Positions 24,077 through 32,391 of a stretch of DNA of 64,000 bases are shown one piece after another. Source of the stretch: Mycolicibacterium wolinskyi (lineage in GTDB: Bacteria; Actinomycetota; Actinomycetes; Mycobacteriales; Mycobacteriaceae); the NCBI RefSeq assembly GCF_002101965.1, contig NZ_LQQA01000033.1, positions 434,001 to 498,000 of the forward strand, written 5' to 3'. Under the pieces are notes generated by a model. The model ran no database searches and had not been told where the DNA came from. It was given only the letters and a program-made list of their open reading frames with translations. Every line of letters begins with the position of its first letter. Position 1 is the stretch's first letter. The translations under genes and the position numbers were made by a program.

Positions 24077-25355
24077 TTCGCCGTCGCCTGCCCAAGGTGC
24101 AGAGCCAGCCCGGATCAGCCTGTTTGTCGGTAAGGGCGGGGTAGGCAAGTCCACGCTGGCCACCGCGACCGCCGTGCGCGCCGCGCGGGCGGGGTCGCGT
24201 GTGCTCATCGTGTCGACCGATCAGGCGCATTCGACCGGAGACGTGCTGGGCATCAGCCTCGCGCCGACGGGGCAGCGGTCACCGACCCGGGTGCTGACCG
24301 ACATGGAGTCCGGATTCGCCGACACCGGTGGATCGCTCGACGCGCTCGCTCTCGACACGCTCGCGCTGCTTGAGTCGCGCTGGGCCGAGATCGCTGCCAC
24401 GCTCTCGGCGCGATTCCCGGAGTCGGATCTGGGAGATGTTGCCCCAGAAGAACTTTCGGCCTTGCCGGGGATACAGGAAGTCCTCGGCCTGCACGAGGTG
24501 GGTGAGCTGGCCGGCTCGGGGCGCTGGGATCACGTCGTGGTGGACTGTGCGTCGACGGCCGATGCACTGCGCATGCTGACCCTGCCCGACACGTTCGGCC
24601 TGTATCTCGAGCGGGCCTGGCCGCGACACCGCAGGCTCTCGGGCACCGTAGAAAACAACGCCGCGACGGCGGGGATCGTGGCGCTGCTGGAGCGCACCGA
24701 TGCCGGTATCCGGGAACTCTCGGCGTTGCTCACCGACGGATCGCGCGTCACCGCGCACCTGGTGCTGACGGCTGAACGGGTGGTGGCGGCCGAGGCGGCG
24801 CGGACCTTGGGCTCGTTGGCGCTCATGGGTGTCGAAGTGGCCGAGCTCATCGTCAATCAGATTCTCGTGCAGGATGATTCGTTCGAGTACTCGAACCTGC
24901 CCGCGCATCCGGCGTTCGACTGGTACACCGAGCGGATATCCGAGCAGCAGGCGGTGCTTGACGAGCTCGACGCCACGATCGGCGATGTCGGGCTGGTGCT
25001 GGTGCCGCATCTGGCCGGTGAGCCGATCGGTACCAAGGCGCTCGGCGAGCTGCTGGACTGTGCCCGCAGGCGCGACGGGTCCCCGCCGCCCGGGCCGCTG
25101 CGGCCGGTGGTGGATCGGGAATCGGGATCCGGTCTCGATGCGGTGTACCGATTGCGGCTAGAGTTGCCCCAGGTCGACTCCGCCGGACTGACGTTGGGCC
25201 GGGTCGATGACGACTTGATCATCGGGGTCGGCGGTATGCGGCGCCGGGTCCGGTTGGCGTCCGTTCTTCGGCGATGCATCGTGACGGACGCGCAGTTACG
25301 GGGCAGCGAGTTGACGGTGCGTTTCCGTCCTAATCCGGAGGTGTGGCCGGCATGA
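24069..25355 (+). CDS. ArsA/GET3-like P-loop ATPase (Rv2184c-like), start codon unclear
   Basis: A SIMIBI-class ATPase with the deviant Walker A VGKGGVGKST (residues 20-29 if counted from 24069), STDQAHSTGD as the switch region (DPAHS in ArsA) and VVVDCASTADALRMLTLP matching the ArsA DTAPTGHTLRLLxLP motif. VNQILVQDD corresponds to the base-binding region. These proteins usually couple ATP hydrolysis to handling of membrane proteins or metals. The frame has no ATG, GTG or TTG between the stop at 24063 and the P-loop; the first such codon, GTG 24174, would delete Walker A. CTG 24069, overlapping the preceding stop, is the most plausible start. A GTGA overlap at 24073 is in a different frame. 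Confidence 0.75.
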   Translation: MSDSPSPAQGAEPARISLFVGKGGVGKSTLATATAVRAARAGSRVLIVSTDQAHSTGDVLGISLAPTGQRSPTRVLTDMESGFADTGGSLDALALDTLALLESRWAEIAATLSARFPESDLGDVAPEELSALPGIQEVLGLHEVGELAGSGRWDHVVVDCASTADALRMLTLPDTFGLYLERAWPRHRRLSGTVENNAATAGIVALLERTDAGIRELSALLTDGSRVTAHLVLTAERVVAAEAARTLGSLALMGVEVAELIVNQILVQDDSFEYSNLPAHPAFDWYTERISEQQAVLDELDATIGDVGLVLVPHLAGEPIGTKALGELLDCARRRDGSPPPGPLRPVVDRESGSGLDAVYRLRLELPQVDSAGLTLGRVDDDLIIGVGGMRRRVRLASVLRRCIVTDAQLRGSELTVRFRPNPEVWPA

Positions 25356-25738
25356 TTGGGTCTCATCCCGACCTCGGCCCCGAGCTGCGCCAGCTTGCCC
25401 AGTCCATTCTCGACAAGTTGGATCCCGCGGTGCGCGTGGCCGCCGCGCGGGCCGCGGCCACTGCCGCAGGCGGTCCCGGTAAGTGCCAGCAGGTGTGGTG
25501 TCCGGTGTGCGCGCTGGCGGCGGTGATCAACGGCGAACACCATCCGCTTCTCGGTGTGATCGCCGAGCACAGCGTCGCTCTGCTCGCGGTGATCCGCGCG
25601 GTACTCGACGACACCGACGGCACCGGGGGCACCCCGGGTCCCGACGGCGGACCGGATTCCCCGCCGCCGCCAGATGACTCGCCGCCGCCGGCCGGACCGG
25701 GCCGCTACCAGCACATCCCCGTCACCGTGCAGGAGTGA
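25352..25738 (+). CDS. Small CxxC protein with Pro-rich tail (Rv2183c-like)
   Basis: A 128-residue protein of unknown function. The N-terminal half is helical (LGPELRQLAQSILDKLDPAVRV) and leads to CQQVWCPVCALAAVI, with a possible metal-binding C-x4-C-x2-C. Residues from about 90 are Asp/Gly/Pro-rich (GTGGTPGPDGGPDSPPPPDD) and disordered. ATG 25352 overlaps the ATPase stop as ATGA and has GGAGG about 11 nt upstream, so it is translationally coupled to the ATPase and may be its partner. GTG 25343 is possible but would sit too close to the ribosome-binding site. Confidence 0.75.
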   Translation: MIGSHPDLGPELRQLAQSILDKLDPAVRVAAARAAATAAGGPGKCQQVWCPVCALAAVINGEHHPLLGVIAEHSVALLAVIRAVLDDTDGTGGTPGPDGGPDSPPPPDDSPPPAGPGRYQHIPVTVQE

Positions 25739-25834
25739 GGCCACCGGCCCGCGCGGGCGTCCTGTGGTAGCCACTACAACGCCTGGGTAAAGTTGGGCCA
25801 GAGCATCGTCCGGTGCGCCCAAGGTGGAGGGTCC

Positions 25835-26560
25835 ATGTGGTATTGGCTTTTCAAGTTCATCTTCATGGGACCTTTGCTGTCCTTGCTCGGTCGGCCGAAA
25901 GTGACTGGCCTGGAGCATGTTCCGGCCTCGGGTGCGGTGATCCTGGCCAGTAATCACCTGGCCGTCGCAGACAGCTTCTACCTGCCGCTCGTGGTGAGCC
26001 GCCGGATCACGTTCCTGGCGAAGGCCGAGTACTTCACCGGGACGGGGATCAAAGGCTGGTTCACGCGCTGGTTCTACACCGTGGCCGGTCAGGTGCCGAT
26101 CGACCGCACCGACGCCGACTCCGCGCAGAGTGCGCTGACGACGGCCGAGCGGATTCTCAGCGAGGGCAAGTTGCTGGGCATGTACCCCGAGGGCACGCGT
26201 TCACCGGACGGCCGGTTGTACAAGGGCAAGACGGGCCTCGCGCGGCTCGCGCTGCAGACCGGCGTTCCGGTCATTCCGGTCGCGATGATCGGAACCGATG
26301 TCGTGAACCCGCCCGGCAGCAAGATGTGGCGGTTCGGACGGGTCGAGGTCAGGTTCGGCAAGCCGATGGACTTCAGCCGGTTCGACGGACTGGCAGGCAA
26401 CCGGTTCATCGAACGCGCCGTCATCGACGAGGTGATGTACGAGCTGATGCGGCTCTCCGAGCAGGAGTACGTCGACCTCTACGCGGCCGACGTCAAGGAG
26501 AACGCCGAGAAGGCCGAAGCGAAGCCCGCGTCGCGGATGCCCCAGACGGCCGCGGGCTAG
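25835..26560 (+). CDS. 1-acyl-sn-glycerol-3-phosphate acyltransferase (PlsC family)
   Basis: A 241-residue PlsC-type acyltransferase (Rv2182c-like). The catalytic NHxxxxD motif is N40-H41-x4-D46 (NHLAVAD), the glycerol-phosphate-binding motif is YPEGTRSPDG (117-126), and a VPVIPV strand follows. A hydrophobic N-terminus (MWYWLFKFIFMGPLLSLLG) should associate it with the membrane. ATG 25835 follows GGTGGAGGG; an upstream in-frame start at 25793 lacks this. The position among PIM and LAM genes suggests phospholipid or PIM acylation, but the acceptor is not shown by the sequence. The stop shares a CTAG with the convergent mannosyltransferase. Confidence 0.88.
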   Translation: MWYWLFKFIFMGPLLSLLGRPKVTGLEHVPASGAVILASNHLAVADSFYLPLVVSRRITFLAKAEYFTGTGIKGWFTRWFYTVAGQVPIDRTDADSAQSALTTAERILSEGKLLGMYPEGTRSPDGRLYKGKTGLARLALQTGVPVIPVAMIGTDVVNPPGSKMWRFGRVEVRFGKPMDFSRFDGLAGNRFIERAVIDEVMYELMRLSEQEYVDLYAADVKENAEKAEAKPASRMPQTAAG

Positions 26561-27846
26561 TTCCGGACCAGCGGCTCGGCCGCGACCGCGGCTCGGTCCC
26601 CGGCCTGCGACGTCGACGCGAAGCCGATCGCCATGATCGTCGCGAGCGCCCACCACACGTAGGAACCGCCCGCCAGTTGGCGCCACAGCGATGCCGTGGT
26701 CTCGCGGTGCTCGGGCATGAGCGTGATGGGTGTCCAGACCATCAGCGCGACGCCGGCCGCGGTCACGGCGGCCAGCAGTGCGTTGCGATGGCGGTAGGCC
26801 AGGATGCCGGCCACCAGCAGCGTGGGCAGCGTCCACACCCAGTGGTGCGACCACGACACCGGTGACACGACCAGGCCGAACATCGCCACGCAGATCAGCG
26901 CGAGCACCGACGACTCGTCCGTCGCGCTGCGCAGTGCCCGCCTGGCGGCCCACACCGTCAGCGCCAGCACCGCGAAGCACGCCACCACCCACAGCGCGAA
27001 GCGCGGGCCCTCGCCGAGGCCGAGCCGCGCGAGGGCTCCGGCGATGTTCTGGTTGGTGTTGAGCGTCGCGGTCCCGATGCGGTCGGTGTTGCGCACCGTC
27101 TCGGTCCAATACTCCAGCGAATCCCGCCACGCCAACACGAACCCGGCCAGCGTCGCGATGACGGCCGACGCCGCCGTCCGCAGCAGGGTGTGCACGTCGC
27201 GGCGCAGCAGGAAGTACAGCAGGAAGACCGCCGGGGTCAGTTTCAGTGCGATCGCCAAGCCGAGCAGCAGGCCGCGGGGCCACGGCGTGCGCCGGGGGAC
27301 GCAGTCGGCGATCACGAGCGTCATCAGCACGACGTTGATCTGGCCGAACTCGAAGTTCGAGCGGATCGGCTCCAGATAGATCACCGCGGGCGCGACGACC
27401 GCCGCGGCCAGCCAGCACCGGCGCATCCACGCGGGCTCGGCGGTGATCGAGGTGTGCGGCCAGACGTCCAGGCGCGTCAGCACGATGACCGTCGAGACGA
27501 TCAGCAACACCAGCGTCGTGACGGTGATCGCCGAGCTCGCGACCGGCAGCGACAGCCAGGCGAACGGCGCGAACGCGATGGCGGCGAGCGGGGGATAGGT
27601 GAACGGGAGGTCCAACCCGCCCTGCGTGTGGAAGATGGCCCCGTCGGCGTAGAGCGGACGGCCGTCCAACCAGGCCTGCCCGCCCATCCGGTACACGTCG
27701 ATGTCGATGCGGTAGGGCACGCGGCCGAGCAGACGCCAACCGACCCAGACGAGCGCCGCGAGTGTCAGCAGCTGAAATATCCGCCACGCGATGGAGGGTG
27801 CCCAACCAGCCCAACCAGCCCCACCGGGCGACTGCCGCTTACTCAT
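26557..27846 (-). CDS. Polyprenyl-phosphomannose-dependent alpha-1,2-mannosyltransferase (GT87/DUF2029, Rv2181-like)
   Basis: A 429-residue polytopic GT-C glycosyltransferase of the GT87/DUF2029 family. About ten hydrophobic segments are visible. The first outer loop has the catalytic-type acidic pair IDIDVYRMGG, followed by PFTYPPLAAIAFAPF, a family hallmark. The M. tuberculosis relative Rv2181 adds alpha-1,2-mannose branches to the mannan backbone of lipomannan/LAM using C50-decaprenyl-phosphomannose in the periplasm. mptA nearby makes the backbone it would decorate. ATG start 27846. The stop overlaps plsC by 4 nt tail-to-tail. The linkage assignment is by orthology. Confidence 0.86.
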   Translation of the reverse strand: MSKRQSPGGAGWAGWAPSIAWRIFQLLTLAALVWVGWRLLGRVPYRIDIDVYRMGGQAWLDGRPLYADGAIFHTQGGLDLPFTYPPLAAIAFAPFAWLSLPVASSAITVTTLVLLIVSTVIVLTRLDVWPHTSITAEPAWMRRCWLAAAVVAPAVIYLEPIRSNFEFGQINVVLMTLVIADCVPRRTPWPRGLLLGLAIALKLTPAVFLLYFLLRRDVHTLLRTAASAVIATLAGFVLAWRDSLEYWTETVRNTDRIGTATLNTNQNIAGALARLGLGEGPRFALWVVACFAVLALTVWAARRALRSATDESSVLALICVAMFGLVVSPVSWSHHWVWTLPTLLVAGILAYRHRNALLAAVTAAGVALMVWTPITLMPEHRETTASLWRQLAGGSYVWWALATIMAIGFASTSQAGDRAAVAAEPLVRN

Positions 27847-27927
27847 GTTCTCAACAGACTATCGGTGGCCACCGCGTCCAGCCGCATCCCCGGCCCCGAC
27901 GCGCGCAGGTCGGCGTAAGTTTTCAGC

Positions 27928-28785
27928 GTGCACGCGACCGTCAGCCTCGATTTCATCACCCGCGATCGCCTGCCGTTGATGTGCTGCCTGCTGGCCTTCA
28001 TCCTCACCTTCTTCGTCACCCGCACGGTGGTGCGCTACATCCGTCGACACGCCGACAGCGACCGGCCGCCCAAGTGGTGGCAGCCGCGCAACCTCGGTCA
28101 CGGCTCACTGCACATTCACCATGTGGTGATCGGTGTCGTGCTGGTGATGGTCTCCGGGGTAACCATGGTGACGCTCGCGGTAAACGGCGGGGTGGCGGAG
28201 TTCACGGTGGCGGCGACCTTCTTCGGCGTCGGTGCCGCGCTCGTGCTCGACGAATTCGCGTTGATCCTGCATCTGTCCGACGTGTACTGGGCCGAGGACG
28301 GCCGCACGTCGGTGGATGCGGTGTTCGCTGCGGTGGCCGTCGCCGGGCTGTTGATCCTCGGATTCAACCCGCTGTCATTCTTTGATATCGGTATCTGGCG
28401 CGAGGACCACACGTTGGCCGCTCGTGCCACCGTGATCATCATCGCGGTACTGACGCTGCTGCTCGCGGTGGTGGTGCTGCTCAAAGGCAAGGTGTGGACT
28501 GGATTGGTGGGCATGTTCATAACCCCGTTGCTGTTCGTCGGGGCGATCCGGCTGTCGCGGCCGCATGCGCCGTGGGCCCGCTGGCGATATACGAGCCGGC
28601 CCCGCAAGATGCACCGGGCGCTGGAACGGGAACGCTGGCTGCGCCGCCCGGTCGTCCAGGCGAAGTTGTGGTTGCAGGACGCGATCACCGGCATGCCGAA
28701 GTTTCCCGACGACGCCACGGTCGACGAGCAGCTCGACAAGGAAATCCACGCCGCGCCTGCGCCGGCCGTGGGGCGGAGCGCCTGA
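27928..28785 (+). CDS. Integral membrane protein (Rv2180c-like)
   Basis: A 285-residue membrane protein of unknown function. About six hydrophobic stretches are seen, among them LMCCLLAFILTFFVTRTVV, IHHVVIGVVLVMVSGVTMVTL, VFAAVAVAGLLILGF and TVIIIAVLTLLLAVVVLL. Conserved-looking polar residues in the first loop (WWQPRNLGHGSLHIHH) give a histidine cluster at the membrane surface that could bind metal. The C-terminus is basic and cytoplasmic. GTG start. It is coupled to the exoribonuclease by a 1-nt overlap (TGATG). Confidence 0.8.
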   Translation: MHATVSLDFITRDRLPLMCCLLAFILTFFVTRTVVRYIRRHADSDRPPKWWQPRNLGHGSLHIHHVVIGVVLVMVSGVTMVTLAVNGGVAEFTVAATFFGVGAALVLDEFALILHLSDVYWAEDGRTSVDAVFAAVAVAGLLILGFNPLSFFDIGIWREDHTLAARATVIIIAVLTLLLAVVVLLKGKVWTGLVGMFITPLLFVGAIRLSRPHAPWARWRYTSRPRKMHRALERERWLRRPVVQAKLWLQDAITGMPKFPDDATVDEQLDKEIHAAPAPAVGRSA

Positions 28786-29297
28786 TGCGGTACTTCTACG
28801 ACACCGAGTTCATCGACGACGGCCGCACGATCGAGCTGATCTCGATCGGCGTCGCCGCCGAGGACGGCCGCGAGTACTACGCGATCTCGACCGAGTTCAA
28901 CCCGGACCGGGCGGGCCGGTGGGTGCGCAAGCACGTGCTGCCGAAGCTGCCGTCGCCCTCGTCGCAGTTGTGGCGTTCGCGCCGCCAGATCCGGACCGAG
29001 CTCGAGGACTTCTTCGACATCGACGGCGACGAGCCGATCGAGCTGTGGGCCTGGGTCGGGGCTTACGACCACGTGGTGCTGTGTCAGCTGTGGGGTCCGA
29101 TGACCGATCTACCCCCGGCGATCCCGCGGTTCACGCGCGAGCTGCGCCAGTTCTGGGAAGAGCGCGGGTCGCCGCGGATGCCCCCGCGTCCCCGCGACGC
29201 GCATGACGCGCTCGTCGACGCGAAGCACAATCTGCATCGGTTCCAGCTGATGACTGGCGCTGCGCTCGCGTCGGACCGAGGCACCGCACAGGCCTGA
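28785..29297 (+). CDS. 3'-5' exoribonuclease, DEDD family (Rv2179c-like)
   Basis: A 170-residue small exoribonuclease. The DEDD metal ligands are D6-x-E8 (YDTEFIDD), an Asp in AYDHVVLCQL (about residue 84) and the C-terminal HDALVDAKHNL with D141 or D145. M. tuberculosis Rv2179c founded a structurally characterised family of RNA exonucleases that differs from oligoribonuclease in lacking some signature residues. ATG 28785 overlaps the upstream stop by 1 nt, so the longer open frame beginning at 28494 is rejected. aroG follows 33 nt later. Confidence 0.9.
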   Translation: MRYFYDTEFIDDGRTIELISIGVAAEDGREYYAISTEFNPDRAGRWVRKHVLPKLPSPSSQLWRSRRQIRTELEDFFDIDGDEPIELWAWVGAYDHVVLCQLWGPMTDLPPAIPRFTRELRQFWEERGSPRMPPRPRDAHDALVDAKHNLHRFQLMTGAALASDRGTAQA

Positions 29298-29318
29298 GAA
29301 CAGGCGTTGACCGGCGGC

Positions 29319-29324
29319 TACCAT
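29319..29324 (+). promoter_or_regulatory. Candidate -10 element for a leaderless aroG transcript
   Basis: TACCAT matches TANNNT and ends 6 nt before the aroG GTG, so transcription would begin at or next to the start codon. No ribosome-binding site precedes aroG. A TTGACC at 29307 is too close (6 nt) to be its -35. Confidence 0.35.
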
Positions 29325-29330
29325 GAACGG

Positions 29331-30722
29331 GTGAACTGGACCGTCGACATCCCCATCGACCAGCTGCCGCCGCTGCCGCCGCTGACCGACGAGCTCAGGC
29401 AACGGCTGGACTCGGCGCTGGCCAAGCCGGCCGCCCAGCAGCCCAGCTGGGACGCGGACGCGGCCAAGGCCATGCGCACGGTCCTGGAGAGCGTGCCGCC
29501 GGTCACGGTGCCCTCGGAGATCCAGAAGCTCAAGGGGCTGCTCGCCGACGTCGCGCAGGGCAAGGCGTTCCTGTTGCAGGGCGGCGACTGCGCCGAGACG
29601 TTCGTCGACAACACCGAGCCGCACATCCGGGCCAACATCCGCACCCTGCTGCAGATGGCGGTCGTGCTGACCTACGGCGCGAGCATGCCGGTGGTCAAGG
29701 TCGCCCGCATTGCCGGGCAGTACGCCAAGCCGCGTTCGGCCGATGTCGACGCGCTCGGGCTGAAGTCCTACCGCGGCGACATGATCAACGGCTTCGCGCC
29801 CGACGCCGCCGTCCGTGCGCACGACCCGTCGCGGCTCGTGCGGGCCTACGCCAACGCCAGCGCTGCCATGAATCTGGTGCGCGCGCTGACGTCTTCGGGT
29901 TTGGCATCGCTGCACCTCGTGCACGACTGGAACCGCGAGTTCGTCCGCACCTCGCCCGCCGGGGCCCGCTACGAGGCGCTCGCCGGTGAGATCGACCGCG
30001 GCCTGAGCTTCATGTCGGCCTGCGGCGTGGCCGACCGCAACCTGCAGACCGCGGAGATCTTCGCGAGCCATGAGGCGCTCGTGCTCGACTACGAGCGCGC
30101 CATGCTGCGGCTCGCCGACGGTGTCGACGGTGAGCAGCCCAAGCTCTACGACCAGTCCGCACACTATCTGTGGATCGGTGAGCGCACGCGCCAGCTCGAC
30201 GGCGCCCACGTCGCGTTCGCCGAAGTCATCGCCAATCCGATCGGCGTCAAGCTCGGGCCGACCACGACACCCGAACTGGCGGTCGAGTACGTCGAACGCC
30301 TCGACCCGCACAACGAGCCGGGCCGGCTCACGCTGGTCACCCGGATGGGCAACAACAAGGTGCGCGATCTGCTGCCGCCGATCATCGAGAAGGTCCAGGC
30401 CACCGGCCATCAGGTGATCTGGCAGTGCGACCCGATGCACGGCAACACCCATGAGTCGTCCACGGGTTACAAGACCCGCCACTTCGACCGCATCGTCGAC
30501 GAGGTGCAGGGCTTCTTCGAGGTGCATCACGCCCTGGGCAGCCACCCGGGCGGTATCCACGTCGAGATCACCGGCGAGAACGTCACCGAATGTCTCGGTG
30601 GCGCACAAGACATCTCGGATTCGGACCTGTCGGGCCGCTACGAGACGGCATGCGATCCGCGGCTGAACACCCAGCAGAGTCTCGAGCTGGCGTTCCTGGT
30701 CGCCGAGATGCTGCGCGACTGA
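29331..30722 (+). CDS. aroG: Type II 3-deoxy-7-phosphoheptulonate (DAHP) synthase
   Basis: A 463-residue class II DAHP synthase, the first and feedback-regulated step of the shikimate pathway. Cys87 in LLQGGDCAETF is the expected metal ligand, RSYRGDMINGF and KVARIAGQYAKPRS are substrate-binding segments, and CDPMHGNT and GGIHVEITGEN carry the other metal and phosphate contacts. Near-identity with the M. tuberculosis enzyme is apparent along the whole length. GTG 29331 (VNWTVDIPIDQ) is chosen over the upstream open frame by that match. In mycobacteria this enzyme also binds and activates chorismate mutase. Confidence 0.96.
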   Translation: MNWTVDIPIDQLPPLPPLTDELRQRLDSALAKPAAQQPSWDADAAKAMRTVLESVPPVTVPSEIQKLKGLLADVAQGKAFLLQGGDCAETFVDNTEPHIRANIRTLLQMAVVLTYGASMPVVKVARIAGQYAKPRSADVDALGLKSYRGDMINGFAPDAAVRAHDPSRLVRAYANASAAMNLVRALTSSGLASLHLVHDWNREFVRTSPAGARYEALAGEIDRGLSFMSACGVADRNLQTAEIFASHEALVLDYERAMLRLADGVDGEQPKLYDQSAHYLWIGERTRQLDGAHVAFAEVIANPIGVKLGPTTTPELAVEYVERLDPHNEPGRLTLVTRMGNNKVRDLLPPIIEKVQATGHQVIWQCDPMHGNTHESSTGYKTRHFDRIVDEVQGFFEVHHALGSHPGGIHVEITGENVTECLGGAQDISDSDLSGRYETACDPRLNTQQSLELAFLVAEMLRD

Positions 30723-30729
30723 CGGCGTC

Positions 30730-31950
30730 CTAGATCAGGGTGCCGATGTTGCTGCCGAGCGTCCACGCGGCGGCCGCGGCCAACCCGGTCAACGTCAGGA
30801 CCGCCACCACCCAGAACAGCAGCGCGCGCTTGGCACGTTGCTGCGCCCAGTAGAACTCGCTCATCTCGATCCCGGCGAATTGGCTTGCCACGCCCGTGTA
30901 TTCGTCGGCGTCGTCGGGTTCGGCCGGGATCGGGGCCCAGTCGTGCTGGTCCCGGGTGATCTCGCGGGTGGCCTGTCGGGGCGGCGCCGGGCGCGGCGGT
31001 GCGGTGACGTCGGTGGTCGCGTCCTGGCGGCTGTGGAACCGGGTCGCGGCCAGGTGCTGTGCCGAATTCCGCGGTGCCGGAACGCGGAAGGCCGGCAGGC
31101 CGAGGTCGGTGACGATGGTGTCGAGTTCGGCGCCCATGGCGTCGGCGTCGGCATGGCGTCCGGCTGGGTCCCGGTTGGTCGCGCGACGCACCAGATCGTC
31201 GAATTGCCTTGGTACCCCGGCGATTACGGTGCTGGGTGCCGGCACGTCGTTGTCCATCCGCTGGTAGGCCACCGCAAGGGCGGAATCACCGGTGAACGGT
31301 GTGGTGCCGGTCAGCAGTTCGTAGGTCAGGATGCCGACCGCGTAGACATCGCTGCGGGGATCGGCATCGCCGGTGGCGACCTGTTCGGGCGACAGGTAGG
31401 CCGCGGTGCCCAATATCACACTGGTCGAGGTGATCTTGGCTTCGGCGACCGCGCGGACCAGCCCGAAATCGGCGATCTTCACGTCGCCGTCGTCGGAGAT
31501 CAGCACGTTCTCGGGTTTGATGTCGCGATGGACCAGACCCGCCCGGTGTGCGACCGCCAGCCCGCCGAGGACCGGCTCCAGGACCGCGGCGACCGCGTGC
31601 GGGGGCATGGGTCCGCGTTCGGTCAGCAGTTCACGAAGGGTGCCGCCCTCGATCAGTTCCATGACCAGAAACGGGTGCTGGCGATCGATGCCCTGGTCGT
31701 ACACCGAGACCAGGCCGGGGGCCTTGAGCCGGGCCACGGCGCGGGCCTCGCGCTGGAACCTGGTCAGGAAGTGCTCGTCACCGGAGTAGCGCGAATCCAT
31801 CACCTTCAGGGCGACGGGACGGTCGAGCCGCGTATCGAGCCCGCGGTAGACCGTCGACATCCCGCCGGTGGCGATTGGCGTGTCCACGCGGTAGCGCCCA
31901 TCCAGGACGGTGCCGACGAGTGGATCCGATTGCTGCTCCACCGAACACAT
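30730..31950 (-). CDS. pknL: Membrane serine/threonine protein kinase PknL
   Basis: A 406-residue Hanks-type kinase. The kinase domain spans about 18-280: glycine loop IATGGMSTVY, ATP-binding Lys49 (VALKVMD), catalytic loop HRDIKPEN, DFG as ADFGLV, and an activation loop ending GTAAYLSPEQ. A Pro/Thr-rich juxtamembrane segment (about 285-375) leads to one membrane helix (about 378-398) and almost no outer domain, which separates PknL from PASTA kinases such as PknB. It is divergent from the Rv2175c-like regulator, a known PknL substrate in M. tuberculosis, and sits just upstream of the dcw region. Confidence 0.94.
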   Translation of the reverse strand: MCSVEQQSDPLVGTVLDGRYRVDTPIATGGMSTVYRGLDTRLDRPVALKVMDSRYSGDEHFLTRFQREARAVARLKAPGLVSVYDQGIDRQHPFLVMELIEGGTLRELLTERGPMPPHAVAAVLEPVLGGLAVAHRAGLVHRDIKPENVLISDDGDVKIADFGLVRAVAEAKITSTSVILGTAAYLSPEQVATGDADPRSDVYAVGILTYELLTGTTPFTGDSALAVAYQRMDNDVPAPSTVIAGVPRQFDDLVRRATNRDPAGRHADADAMGAELDTIVTDLGLPAFRVPAPRNSAQHLAATRFHSRQDATTDVTAPPRPAPPRQATREITRDQHDWAPIPAEPDDADEYTGVASQFAGIEMSEFYWAQQRAKRALLFWVVAVLTLTGLAAAAAWTLGSNIGTLI

Positions 31951-31973
31951 GTTACGAGTCGGCCGCGGCCCCC

Positions 31974-31979
31974 TAGAAT
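31974..31979 (+). promoter_or_regulatory. Candidate -10 element for a leaderless Rv2175c-like transcript
   Basis: TAGAAT, close to the -10 consensus, ends 7 nt before the GTG at 31987. That spacing puts the transcription start at the first base of the start codon. There is no ribosome-binding site. A weak TTACGA lies at 31952 as a possible -35. Confidence 0.5.
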
Positions 31980-31986
31980 CAGTGCG

Positions 31987-32391
31987 GTGAGCAGTGTTCC
32001 GGCCGCGGATGACGTTTTGGATCCCGATGAGGCCGTCTATGACCTAGCCGAGGTCGCCGGGTTGCTCGGCATCCCGGTCACCAAAGTGCACCAACAGCTG
32101 CGCGAGAGCCATTTGGTTGCCGTGCGCCGCGGTGGCGCGGTGGTGGTGCCGAAGATCTTCTTCGACGACACGGGGCACGTCGTCAAGGCCCTGCCCGGGC
32201 TGCTCGTCGTCCTGCACGACGGTGGCTACGGCAACACCGAGATCGTGCGCTGGCTGTTCACCCCCGACCCGTCGCTGACGATCACGAGGGACGGCAGCAC
32301 CGACCGCCAGGACAATGCCAGGCCCGTCGACGCGCTGCACTCACACCAGGCTCGCGAGGTCGTGCGCCGGGCCCAGGCTATGGCTTACTAG
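31987..32391 (+). CDS. Winged-helix-type DNA-binding regulatory protein (Rv2175c-like)
   Basis: A 134-residue DNA-binding protein. The N-terminal half holds a helix-turn-helix (YDLAEVAGLLGIPVTKVHQQL) and is followed by a region specific to the family (HDGGYGNTEIVRWLF; DNARPVDALHSHQAREVV). Rv2175c in M. tuberculosis binds DNA and loses binding when PknL phosphorylates an N-terminal threonine. Here the N-terminal tail is shorter (VSSVPAADDVLDPDE) and has no Thr in the first 15 residues, so that control may differ. It ends 14 nt inside the convergent mptA. GTG start, probably leaderless. Confidence 0.88.
   Translation: MSSVPAADDVLDPDEAVYDLAEVAGLLGIPVTKVHQQLRESHLVAVRRGGAVVVPKIFFDDTGHVVKALPGLLVVLHDGGYGNTEIVRWLFTPDPSLTITRDGSTDRQDNARPVDALHSHQAREVVRRAQAMAY

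Noticed and set aside
24174..25355. GTG 24174 as start of the ArsA-like ATPase
   Set aside because: It would remove the Walker A motif, which is present in frame just upstream.
29307..29312. TTGACC as -35 for aroG
   Set aside because: It is only 6 nt from the TACCAT -10 candidate, too close to act as its partner.
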